Source: Thermomicrobiaceae bacterium (GTDB lineage Bacteria; Chloroflexota; Chloroflexia; Thermomicrobiales; Thermomicrobiaceae). From it: a DNA stretch of 5,285 nucleotides. The first letter of the stretch is position 1, and the number at the start of each line of letters is the position of its first letter. Location of the stretch: assembly GCA_007122555.1 (NCBI GenBank), contig SKTL01000493.1, forward strand, positions 1 to 5,285, given 5' to 3'. Under the pieces are notes generated by a model that made no database searches, was not told the DNA's origin, and saw only the letters and a program-made list of their open reading frames with translations. A program made the translations under genes and the position numbers. Shown here piece after piece: positions 1-5,285 of this stretch.

Positions 1-453
1 GAACCGGTTGGCGAGGTCTATACCGGCTACTGGCAGGAGCGAGGCTGGTCTGACGAGGCGCCGGTGCTGACGATGTCGAAGATCACGACCCCGTTCTATC
101 AGAGCACCATTCCGTTGGATGAACCAACGCTCATCGGCGGCGTCGCGTTCTCCGGAGATCGGGGTATCTCCCGCGTGGAGATCTCGCTGGATAGCGGGCA
201 GACGTGGATTGACGCCGACGTTGAAGACGCGCTGTCTGATAGCAGCTGGGTGCGCTGGTCTTACGACTGGACGCCAGTTGACGAGCAATCGCACTGGATC
301 CTGGCGCGAGCCTATGAGGGCGATGGAACCGCGCAGGTTGAGGAAGAGCAGAGCGCGCTACCCGACGGCTCAACCGGGTTGCATGAGGTGGTCGTGACCG
401 TTGCTCAGGTCGAAGAGGATGATCTCGAAGACGACGATGACCCCTCGACCTGA
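1..453 (+). CDS. Molybdopterin-dependent oxidoreductase (sulfite oxidase family), C-terminal fragment
   Basis: This is the last 150 residues of a protein whose start lies left of the window; the frame is open from base 1 to the TGA at 451-453. Residues 8-31 carry the GYWQ...GWSD...TP pattern, residues 47-69 carry GVAFSGDRGISRVEISLDSG, and residues 121-128 carry PDGSTGLH. In that order these mark the Ig-like Mo-co dimerisation domain that ends sulfite oxidase-type molybdoenzymes. Family members use a molybdenum-pterin cofactor for oxygen-atom transfer on small substrates such as sulfite. The catalytic cofactor domain is not in view, so substrate and cellular location cannot be judged. The protein should end near residue 135 by comparison with the family, but it runs on into an acidic tail (residues 138-147, nearly all Asp or Glu). 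The last 49 bases overlap the convergent gene on the other strand. The family call is firm; the exact enzyme is not. Confidence 0.88.
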   Translation, partial: EPVGEVYTGYWQERGWSDEAPVLTMSKITTPFYQSTIPLDEPTLIGGVAFSGDRGISRVEISLDSGQTWIDADVEDALSDSSWVRWSYDWTPVDEQSHWILARAYEGDGTAQVEEEQSALPDGSTGLHEVVVTVAQVEEDDLEDDDDPST

Positions 454-953
454 TCTGATTCGCCCGCGTCTCCCGAATCCGGCTGCTCCGATGATGGCGG
501 CGGAACCAGTGATTCTTCGCGTTTGGACCAGATATGCTGGCGAGTCAGTCCGGTTAGCAGCAGCGCAAGCGCGGCGGTGTGCATGAAGAGCATGCCCCAG
601 ACCTTGATGCCTCCCGGCGGTTCGATAAGGAGCGCGACCAGGATAATCTGCAGCGACTCGAACACGATCGCGAGGAACCAGCCGATAACCGAGCGATTGA
701 TCAGCAGAAAGACGATCATAAGCCGGAAGAAGACCGTAATCGCCAGTCGCTGATCGAAGGCGAGTGACGGTTCCCCCGGAATCAGGAACCCGTAGAAGAA
801 CGTAAAGATGATAATGACGATGTAGACCAGGATCGTCGCCGGCGTCGCCCGGCGCTGATCGAGCGTGCTCGCCGCGTCACGTTCATGGCGACTCTGGATC
901 TTCGATTTCGGCGTTGTCTTCTCCTGGTCGGTCTGTTCCTGCTCGTTGCTCAT
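405..953 (-). CDS. Four-helix membrane protein of unknown function, last gene of the DUF420/ABC-2 cluster
   Basis: I do not recognise this 182-residue protein. It has a charged, hydrophilic N-terminus (about 1-37). Four hydrophobic segments follow, at about 38-58, 69-86, 88-110 and 118-136, and then a cytoplasm-like tail with a PPPSS stretch and a run of nine Ser interrupted by one Arg just before the end. The short loops and lack of conserved polar residues in the helices give no catalytic hint. I chose the ATG at 951-953, ten bases after the permease stop. A TTG at 990-992 would also keep the frame open, but it would overlap the permease and add a non-membrane leader. A GGGAG at 967-971 is a possible ribosome site, though its 13-base spacing is long. 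Position at the end of the cluster suggests co-transcription with the exporter and an accessory role, which is inference. The Ser-rich tail lies antisense to the acidic tail of the molybdoprotein. Confidence 0.8.
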   Translation of the reverse strand: MSNEQEQTDQEKTTPKSKIQSRHERDAASTLDQRRATPATILVYIVIIIFTFFYGFLIPGEPSLAFDQRLAITVFFRLMIVFLLINRSVIGWFLAIVFESLQIILVALLIEPPGGIKVWGMLFMHTAALALLLTGLTRQHIWSKREESLVPPPSSEQPDSGDAGESDQVEGSSSSSRSSSST

Positions 954-963
954 GAGTTCTATC

Positions 964-1716
964 TTACTCCCACCGGAACGTGCGACTTGCAATGAGAATA
1001 CCAGCTATGCCCCACAGGGATAGAATGACGATCGGAATCACAGGGGTATCACCGTCGGCGAGAATCTCCCTCAGCGCGGTGGCGAACGCGCTGGACGGCA
1101 GCAGCTCGCCGACGATGGCGATACCGCCGGGCAGCCGGTCTGCCGGCCAGATGATTCCCCCGAAAAGCAGCAGAAAGATGTAGATCGAATTTGCCGCGGC
1201 GAGGGTTGTCTCCGCGCGCAGAACCCCGGCCAGCAAGAGCCCCAGCCCGGCGAATGTCGCCGTTCCAATGACCAGAACGATTCCAGCCAGGAGCAGGCTG
1301 CCTTCCGGACGCCAGCCGAAGCCGAGTGTCGCGATGCCGACGAGCACGGCAATCTGCGCGATTGTTACCAAGATGACCGAGTTGATCTTCGCCATGAGGA
1401 GGTTGCCGCGGCCAAGCGGCGTCGATCCAAGACGTTTCAGGACGCCGTAGCTGCGCTCATACGCGGTTCGAATAGCCAGTCCGACCAGGCCAGTGGACAT
1501 AACGGCCAGAACCAGCATGCTGGGGAGCAGGAAATCGATGGGACGGGCGTAGTCATCCGGCGCCAGTCCGATCAGTCCGAAGAAGACGAGCAGGACGACC
1601 GGCACGATCATGGTGATCAGGACCGCTTCGAACCGGCGCATCGTCAGCCGGATCTCCATCTTTGTCTGGGCGATGAGTGCTGTCATGCTGCTCGCAATTA
1701 CTGGCTGACTACTCAC
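964..1716 (-). CDS. ABC-2 type transporter permease
   Basis: This is the membrane half of an ABC exporter, 250 residues, with six hydrophobic segments at about 31-51, 60-82, 112-133, 139-165, 170-190 and 226-245. That is the usual ABC-2 size and topology. Residues 87-101 (ERSYGVLKRLGSTPL) match the cytoplasmic stretch after helix 2 that contacts the ATPase in this family. Residues 186-206 (GGIIWP...LP...LLP) match the conserved loop before the last helix. The GTG at 1714-1716 overlaps the ATPase stop by eight bases, consistent with translational coupling. An ATG at 1684-1686 gives a 240-residue protein starting MTALIAQ, which is equally plausible from family N-termini; neither site has a strong Shine-Dalgarno. 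It should pair with the ATPase just upstream, probably as a homodimer. The substrate cannot be read from sequence; ABC-2 exporters move drugs, lipids, polysaccharides, sodium or haem-related cargo. Confidence 0.93.
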   Translation of the reverse strand: MSSQPVIASSMTALIAQTKMEIRLTMRRFEAVLITMIVPVVLLVFFGLIGLAPDDYARPIDFLLPSMLVLAVMSTGLVGLAIRTAYERSYGVLKRLGSTPLGRGNLLMAKINSVILVTIAQIAVLVGIATLGFGWRPEGSLLLAGIVLVIGTATFAGLGLLLAGVLRAETTLAAANSIYIFLLLFGGIIWPADRLPGGIAIVGELLPSSAFATALREILADGDTPVIPIVILSLWGIAGILIASRTFRWE

Positions 1717-2713
1717 GAATCTGATGTCCGGTCAGACGCAGGAAGACATCTTCCAGTGTCTCATGACCTGCGCGCAAGTCGTCGAGGAGTATTCCACGAG
1801 CCCGCGCCCAGGTGGTGAGTTCATCCAGCAGAGCGATCGGGTCCTCGGTGTCGATCACGTACTGACCCGACTGCGCAACCAGCACGGCCGCAGCTGAGGT
1901 CAGCTGTTCCAGTTCGGCGGAGTCGATGTCGTCCGGACCGCTGAACCGGACGGTGCTTCCGCCATTCCGACGGAGCGCCGACGGCTCCTCCAGGGCGAGC
2001 AGTTTCCCGTGATCGATAATCGCCACCCGGTCCGCCAGGCGTTCGGCTTCTTCCATGAAGTGGGTGGTCAGAATGATCGTGACGCCTTGTCTACGCTGAT
2101 CTTCGATCAGATCCCAGGTTACGCGTCGGGCTTGAGGATCCATCGCAGACGTCGGCTCATCCAGAAACAGGAGTTTCGGGTTCCCGATAATCGCGGCCGC
2201 CAGCGCCAGCCGGCGTTGCTGGCCGCCCGAAAGCTCCCGGTATCGGGTGCTGGCGGAATCGGTCAGGCCGACAAGCTCCAGGAGTTCTTCGGGTTTCCGG
2301 GCATCTGGATAGAAGTTGCTGAGCAGGTCGAGCAGCTCAAACGGGGTAACCGTCGGATAGATTCCGCCATTCTGGAGCATCACCCCGATCAGCGGCTTGA
2401 TCCTGTCCGGCTCGGATTGCGGATCGAATCCCAGAACGTTCACGCTGCCTGCATCGCGGTCACGGTATCCCTCGAGAATCTCGAGCGTCGTCGTCTTGCC
2501 GGCGCCATTGGGGCCGAGCAATGCGAAAATCTCGCCCTGGTTGATGTCGAAGCTGATTCCGTCAACCGCGTTCACGCCGGGATAGGTTTTTCGGAGATCA
2601 GTAATGCGCACGGCCGCCGACGCCGTCGAGACGGCTGTCGCCGCCCGGATCTGGTCCTGGCTGGCGATCCCGTTGGGCTTGATGGATTGTGCGGCGGAGT
2701 TCGTAGACGCCAT
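1709..2713 (-). CDS. ABC transporter ATP-binding protein (DrrA/NatA/CcmA-like)
   Basis: This is the ATPase that powers the adjacent permease, 334 residues. The nucleotide-binding motifs are complete and in order: Walker A GPNGAGKTT (67-75), Q-loop Gln114, signature LSGGQQ (161-166), Walker B LLFLDEP with catalytic Glu186, D-loop near 189-193 and H-loop His218. All residues needed for ATP hydrolysis are present. The C-terminal portion (about 255-334) ends in ETLEDVFLRLTG, typical of the DrrA/NatA exporter branch. The domain proper starts near residue 35. Before it lies an Ala/Ser-rich hydrophilic extension not usual for the family; the start is still supported by GAGGAAG at 2717-2723 just ahead of the ATG. 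It is 18 bases from the DUF420 stop and overlaps the permease start by eight bases, so the genes are very probably one operon. Drug or ion export and cytochrome-related cargo are all possible. Confidence 0.95.
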   Translation of the reverse strand: MASTNSAAQSIKPNGIASQDQIRAATAVSTASAAVRITDLRKTYPGVNAVDGISFDINQGEIFALLGPNGAGKTTTLEILEGYRDRDAGSVNVLGFDPQSEPDRIKPLIGVMLQNGGIYPTVTPFELLDLLSNFYPDARKPEELLELVGLTDSASTRYRELSGGQQRRLALAAAIIGNPKLLFLDEPTSAMDPQARRVTWDLIEDQRRQGVTIILTTHFMEEAERLADRVAIIDHGKLLALEEPSALRRNGGSTVRFSGPDDIDSAELEQLTSAAAVLVAQSGQYVIDTEDPIALLDELTTWARARGILLDDLRAGHETLEDVFLRLTGHQIRE

Positions 2714-2716
2714 CAG

Positions 2717-2723
2717 CTTCCTC
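2717..2723 (-). promoter_or_regulatory. Ribosome binding site for the ABC ATPase gene
   Basis: Read on the minus strand this is GAGGAAG, with the GAGG core six bases before the ATG at 2711-2713. It is the best Shine-Dalgarno match I see in the window. It supports the long N-terminal extension of the ATPase as truly translated rather than an over-called start. Confidence 0.7.
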
Positions 2724-2731
2724 GTTGTGCG

Positions 2732-3163
2732 TCAGAGATTCTCGACGGGCAGATGGTACAGCATAAGATAGATGATCCAACCGGTTACCACGACGTACAG
2801 CCAGATTGGAACAGTATACCGGGCGATCGCGCGGTGTCTCGCAAACTGCCTGGTGAAGGCGCGATAGAGCGTAATCAGGACGAGCGGAATGATCGCGATC
2901 GAAAGGATGACATGCGACGCAAGAATCGCCACGTACACACCCAGGATCCATCCCTCGCCGACGAACAGCTTGCTGCCGTAGAGCAGGTATCGGGTGACGT
3001 AGACGATCAGGAAGAGACCGGCGAACACTGTTGCCGTTAACATCGCGTATTTGTGGAAATCGACCATCTTTTTCTTGATCAACACAAAGCCGGTTATGAC
3101 AGCCGTGCCGCTGATGATGATCAGGATCGTATCGATGAGCGGGAGAAGTTCTTCCATTTCCAT
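2732..3163 (-). CDS. DUF420 family membrane protein (CtaM/YozB-like)
   Basis: This 143-residue membrane protein has four hydrophobic segments at about 7-29, 39-61, 73-99 and 117-136. Four histidines stand at membrane borders: His37 (FHKYAM), His84 (ASHVILS), His110 (RHRAIARYT) and His137 at the end. The stretch PIWLYVVVTGWIIYLMLYH (119-137) is a strong DUF420 signature. The Staphylococcus member, CtaM, is required for aa3-type oxidase function. The role here is inferred: assembly of a haem-copper oxidase, possibly through haem or copper handling by the histidines. ATG at 3161-3163 is the chosen start and a second ATG lies at 3155-3157; neither has a clear Shine-Dalgarno. It is the first gene of the leftward cluster, 18 bases before the ABC ATPase. 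No oxidase subunit gene is visible in the window, so the respiratory link rests on the family alone. Confidence 0.9.
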   Translation of the reverse strand: MEMEELLPLIDTILIIISGTAVITGFVLIKKKMVDFHKYAMLTATVFAGLFLIVYVTRYLLYGSKLFVGEGWILGVYVAILASHVILSIAIIPLVLITLYRAFTRQFARHRAIARYTVPIWLYVVVTGWIIYLMLYHLPVENL

Positions 3164-3202
3164 GGGATAGGTTGACCCTGTTCGCTATGCAGGCGTGTAC
3201 GC

Positions 3203-3218
3203 GGCCGAACACACGGCC
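3203..3218 (-). promoter_or_regulatory. Small hairpin in the DUF420 leader
   Basis: GGCCG (3203-3207) and CGGCC (3214-3218) form a five-base GC stem around a six-base loop. It lies between the candidate -10 box and the DUF420 start, so it would form near the 5' end of the mRNA. There is no following T run, so it is not a classic terminator. It may be a leader structure or chance. Confidence 0.25.
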
Positions 3219-3224
3219 TCGCTT

Positions 3225-3230
3225 ATTGTA
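3225..3230 (-). promoter_or_regulatory. Candidate -10 box for the DUF420-ABC cluster
   Basis: The minus strand reads TACAAT here, one base from the sigma-70 consensus TATAAT, in an otherwise GC-rich gap. A start of transcription near 3218 would give a leader of about 55 bases. The region 17 bases upstream (3248-3253, ACGGCA on the minus strand) is a poor -35 match. This promoter would therefore be weak, activator-dependent or not real. Read-through from the two genes upstream on the same strand is the alternative. Confidence 0.35.
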
Positions 3231-3317
3231 CGCGGGTTCACAAGCGCTGCCGTCGGGATTGTTCCGGGTTAATCGGAAGAGCCTGCGGGGTGGGCCTGTT
3301 GCCGCGCGGCGCGCTGG

Positions 3318-3788
3318 TTATCGTCGTCCGGACGCCTCATCGAGCAACGGCTGCAGGACCACGATCATGTCGCGCAGGCGGTCACCGACATCGACGGCGA
3401 GCTCTTCCGTCAGCGGTTGATAGGGCAGGAGCTGGAAGATGCGGCCCCAGGAGTTCGTCCAGCGCTCCAGTTCTACGTCCGGGTTGAGCTCGTGCTTGAT
3501 CTCAAGGATGTGCTGATCGAAGAAGCGGATAAGCGCCTCGGTCGATTCCGGGCCCTCTTCGAAATGCAGACCGATTTCGATGTGCTGGTCCCGTCCATTC
3601 GTCCAGACCTCGTAGTGCAGCTTGTACTGACTGTAGTAGAGCTTCATCTGTCGGTGACTTGTCTGAAAGCGGATGTTCTGGCGCTCAGCGGGCAGGCGAA
3701 CCTGCAGGCGATCCCGGACCGCGGCGAAGAACTCGCGACGGGTAATCGATGTCTTCGTCGTTGATGATTTGCGTGCAGCGCGCGCCAT
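3318..3788 (-). CDS. Conserved-looking protein of unknown function, 156 residues
   Basis: I do not assign this to a family. It is a soluble protein with no signal peptide or membrane segment. The N-terminus is basic and Ser/Thr-rich (1-17). A probable helix follows (18-31), then an aromatic, strand-like stretch with YYSQYKLHYEVW and HIEIGLHFE (51-77), then amphipathic helices (82-100 and 128-150). The motif around 104-119 (DVELERWTNSWGRIFQ) has two Trp and looks like a buried or binding segment. The overall pattern is helix, beta sheet, helices. It starts at the ATG at 3786-3788, six bases after the peptidase stop. This spacing, common strand and normal codon use argue for a real gene in an operon with the peptidase. 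A faint likeness to DUF4268-type domains crossed my mind but is not strong enough to name. Confidence 0.8.
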   Translation of the reverse strand: MARAARKSSTTKTSITRREFFAAVRDRLQVRLPAERQNIRFQTSHRQMKLYYSQYKLHYEVWTNGRDQHIEIGLHFEEGPESTEALIRFFDQHILEIKHELNPDVELERWTNSWGRIFQLLPYQPLTEELAVDVGDRLRDMIVVLQPLLDEASGRR

Positions 3789-3794
3789 GATTGA

Positions 3795-5285
3795 TCAGAT
3801 TTCTTCGCGATCGGCACTCGACTCGGACATTCGCAACGGGCGTTCCCGCCCCGTGCGAACCCGAACGCCGTCCAGCGCTGATTGAGCGATCGCGCCTGAT
3901 CGGCCGGAATGCTCCCGAAGCAGCTCCATCACCGCCTTGTTGGCCAGAAAATGGGCCCGTGCGGTGAGCCGGAGCTCGTCGCCGTGAACCGTCTCATCGC
4001 AAACCTCGGTGACCCAGTTGAGAACTGTGGTGTTCGGGTAGCGCACGGCATAGGAGCGGCGACCTCGCACGCTGTCCGGATCAACCGGGTTGATGTGAAA
4101 CAACATCTCCTGCACAAGCTCCATCGGGAATCGCTCCGGTATCCACTGATGCCCCCAGGTCCGGTAGCGTTCCGTATAGATCCGGTTCCAATGCAGCAGG
4201 TCCTCATCCGACGAGATCTCGCTGGCGACCTGGTCCCGCACCGCTTGCATCGCGGAGCGGTGCACTGGGTTGTCGAGATAAGGCAGAATCCCATAGAGCA
4301 GCGCCTGCACCTGCCAGTAAGAAACGCCGAAACGGGGCGGGGACCCGAACCCGGCAAAGAGCTGCGCCCACTCGTGCGACGGGACGCCGTGATTGTCGAC
4401 GACGATATCCGGCAGGCATTCGCGCCAGACGAGGTCCCGGACCCGGCCCTCGCCGTACTGGCTGTCTGGATTCCCCTGATCCTCGCCGAACTCGTAGCCG
4501 GTAGCGTTGTAGCGCGCCGGGTGGTGTTTCCACTCTGGATTCTCCTGGCGCAGGGCGTCGTGTATTGAGGCGCCATCCGGATTCTCCAGCGGCAGGAACA
4601 CGACGTTGAGCCCCCGCAGCATCGCCTCTCCGGACTCGCCGGCAGTCAGCGCTTCGATCATTTGCAGCGCACTGGTCGTGCTGGCGACTTCGTTGGCGTG
4701 GTGACGGGCGACAATCAGCTTGGTCGGTTTGAAGTGCGACAGCTTCCGCATCGACCAGATCTCCGCCTGCTGCGGACTGGTGACCGCGACGGCGGGGATT
4801 GGCCGTCCTTGCCACGAGATCTCGGCTGCCGGGACGAAACTGACCGCGGGATGTCGGGCCAGGCGGTTCAGATGCGGGAAGATGTCTTCATTGCTGATGA
4901 TCTCTCCGTCCGGGATCGGCCCCTCGGCCACGCCGTTGTCGACAGGCGGCGCATCGACATCCGGCACGCCGATCGCGAACGAGTCGTCTCCGCTAGTTAT
5001 CTGCAGAACGGTTGCGGCGCGTTCCGGCGGTGATTCGTGGGCCAGCGAGTCCAGGAAGTCATGCAACGTATCAAGCTCCGGGACGCAATCTCCGTGGACG
5101 ACGATCTGTTTCCCATTGAAGTTCAGGCGTGAGATTGTGGGACGTTCGGGCAATGTCTGCGTTGCCGGCCCTACGATCTCGGCCTCGTCGCGCTTGATCA
5201 GTCGGGCGATGCCGGCCGGCCGGCGGGTCAACCGGATTCGCGCTTCCGGCTGCCGGCCCGGCGTGACGGTGACGAATGGCCGAAC
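3795..5285 (-). CDS. M14-like zinc carboxypeptidase family protein, 5' end outside window
   Basis: The minus-strand frame is open from the right edge to the TGA at 3795-3797. A TTG at 5229-5231 lies inside this open frame and is not convincing as a start, so I treat the gene as partial (at least 496 residues). The peptidase domain begins near 4880 with the pattern preceding M14 cores (PHLNRLARHPAVSFVP...GRPIPAV). Zinc ligands are the H-x-x-E of ARHHANE (His codon 4698-4700, Glu 4689-4691) and the His of DNHGVPSHEW (codon 4389-4391). NPDG (about 4572-4583) is the usual M14 element between them. The catalytic Glu is probably one of the two in NWVTEVCDET near 3993-4007. M14 enzymes remove C-terminal residues or cleave related amide bonds, and some act on cell-wall peptides or modified proteins. 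About 135 visible residues before the core form a further domain I cannot name. Location is unknown because the N-terminus is missing. Confidence 0.85.
   Translation of the reverse strand, partial: VRPFVTVTPGRQPEARIRLTRRPAGIARLIKRDEAEIVGPATQTLPERPTISRLNFNGKQIVVHGDCVPELDTLHDFLDSLAHESPPERAATVLQITSGDDSFAIGVPDVDAPPVDNGVAEGPIPDGEIISNEDIFPHLNRLARHPAVSFVPAAEISWQGRPIPAVAVTSPQQAEIWSMRKLSHFKPTKLIVARHHANEVASTTSALQMIEALTAGESGEAMLRGLNVVFLPLENPDGASIHDALRQENPEWKHHPARYNATGYEFGEDQGNPDSQYGEGRVRDLVWRECLPDIVVDNHGVPSHEWAQLFAGFGSPPRFGVSYWQVQALLYGILPYLDNPVHRSAMQAVRDQVASEISSDEDLLHWNRIYTERYRTWGHQWIPERFPMELVQEMLFHINPVDPDSVRGRRSYAVRYPNTTVLNWVTEVCDETVHGDELRLTARAHFLANKAVMELLREHSGRSGAIAQSALDGVRVRTGRERPLRMSESSADREEI

Larger units (their letters stand above)
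3196..3235. repeat. Pair of 9-bp direct repeats in the DUF420 upstream region
   Basis: TGTACGCGG occurs exactly at 3196-3204 and again at 3227-3235, start to start 31 bp, close to three helical turns. The right copy overlaps the candidate -10 box and the left copy lies in the presumed leader. Such placement would suit a repressor with tandem sites. Two short GC-rich copies could also be chance, so this is only a candidate operator. Confidence 0.3.
3164..3317. other. Intergenic gap between the peptidase pair and the DUF420-ABC cluster
   Basis: This is the only sizeable non-coding gap (154 bp). It holds the candidate -10 box, the 9-bp direct repeats and the leader hairpin. It also has a perfect 10-bp palindrome GCCGCGCGGC at 3301-3310, eight bases past the stop of the 156-residue protein gene. 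The palindrome has no T run and is not a convincing terminator. I see no small gene on either strand. Confidence 0.55.

Noticed and set aside
457..479. Inverted repeat GATTCG/CGAATC with an 11-base loop just after the molybdoprotein stop, considered as a terminator.
   Set aside because: The stem is short and AT-containing, the loop is large, there is no T run, and it lies within the coding sequence of the convergent gene.
2009..3040. A 343-codon open frame on the plus strand opposite the ABC ATPase and DUF420 genes.
   Set aside because: It is fully antisense to two genes with clear family motifs. Its translation is rich in Arg, Gly and Asp with no recognisable domain, as expected of a shadow frame in GC-rich DNA.
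2598..3212. A 204-codon minus-strand frame covering DUF420 in another phase.
   Set aside because: The translation is Arg/His-rich and low in hydrophobic segments, while the overlapping DUF420 frame has a strong family signature.
3301..3310. Palindrome GCCGCGCGGC after the 156-residue protein gene, considered as a terminator.
   Set aside because: A perfect palindrome has no loop, there is no T run, and such GC strings are common by chance in this composition.
3909..4568. A 219-codon open frame on the plus strand opposite the peptidase, plus minus-strand frames of 203-215 codons in the same area.
   Set aside because: They overlap the M14 motifs in the true frame and show no domain; their length follows from GC-rich codon use.
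5211..5227. GCCGGCC-type tandem GC string near the right edge.
   Set aside because: It lies in the open peptidase frame, encodes ordinary Arg/Pro/Ala/Gly codons, and is too short and simple to call a repeat element.
5229..5231. TTG as the start codon of the peptidase.
   Set aside because: The frame stays open for the 18 codons to the window edge and the sequence before it reads like ordinary protein, so the real start is more likely outside.

Overview
The window is a gene-dense, GC-rich piece of bacterial chromosome. All genes except the leftmost are on the minus strand. Nothing in it looks mobile: there is no transposase, integrase, tRNA, rRNA or CRISPR array. The gene set is a sulfite-oxidase-type molybdoprotein, a DUF420 protein beside an ABC-2 exporter, and an M14-like peptidase. 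Together with the GC-rich codon use, this fits an aerobic Chloroflexota bacterium (Thermomicrobia/Sphaerobacter-like) or another GC-rich lineage. That assignment is a guess from gene content, not a measurement.

Layout from left to right. (1) Positions 1-453 (+) hold the 3' end of a molybdopterin-dependent oxidoreductase, namely its C-terminal Ig-like dimerisation domain and an acidic tail. (2) Positions 3163-405 (-) hold a compact four-gene cluster read leftwards: a DUF420 membrane protein, an ABC ATPase, an ABC-2 permease and an unrecognised four-helix membrane protein. Its last gene converges on the molybdoprotein gene and overlaps it by 49 bp. (3) Positions 3164-3317 are a 154-bp gap with a candidate -10 box, a 9-bp direct repeat and a small hairpin. 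(4) Positions 5285-3318 (-) hold a second leftward pair: a partial M14-type zinc carboxypeptidase-like protein, open to the window edge, and six bases later a 156-residue protein of unknown function.

How the genes may work together. DUF420 includes CtaM, which is needed for haem-copper (aa3-type) terminal oxidase function in staphylococci. Its place at the head of an ABC-2 exporter operon suggests, by inference, a membrane module for making or maintaining respiratory oxidase. The terminal four-helix protein would be an unstudied accessory. The peptidase and the small protein are tightly coupled and may act together, but the sequence does not show on what. The most useful leads are the DUF420-ABC-orphan membrane protein cluster, the peptidase and its small partner, and the tail-to-tail overlap in which one DNA stretch encodes an Asp/Glu tail on one strand and a Ser tail on the other.
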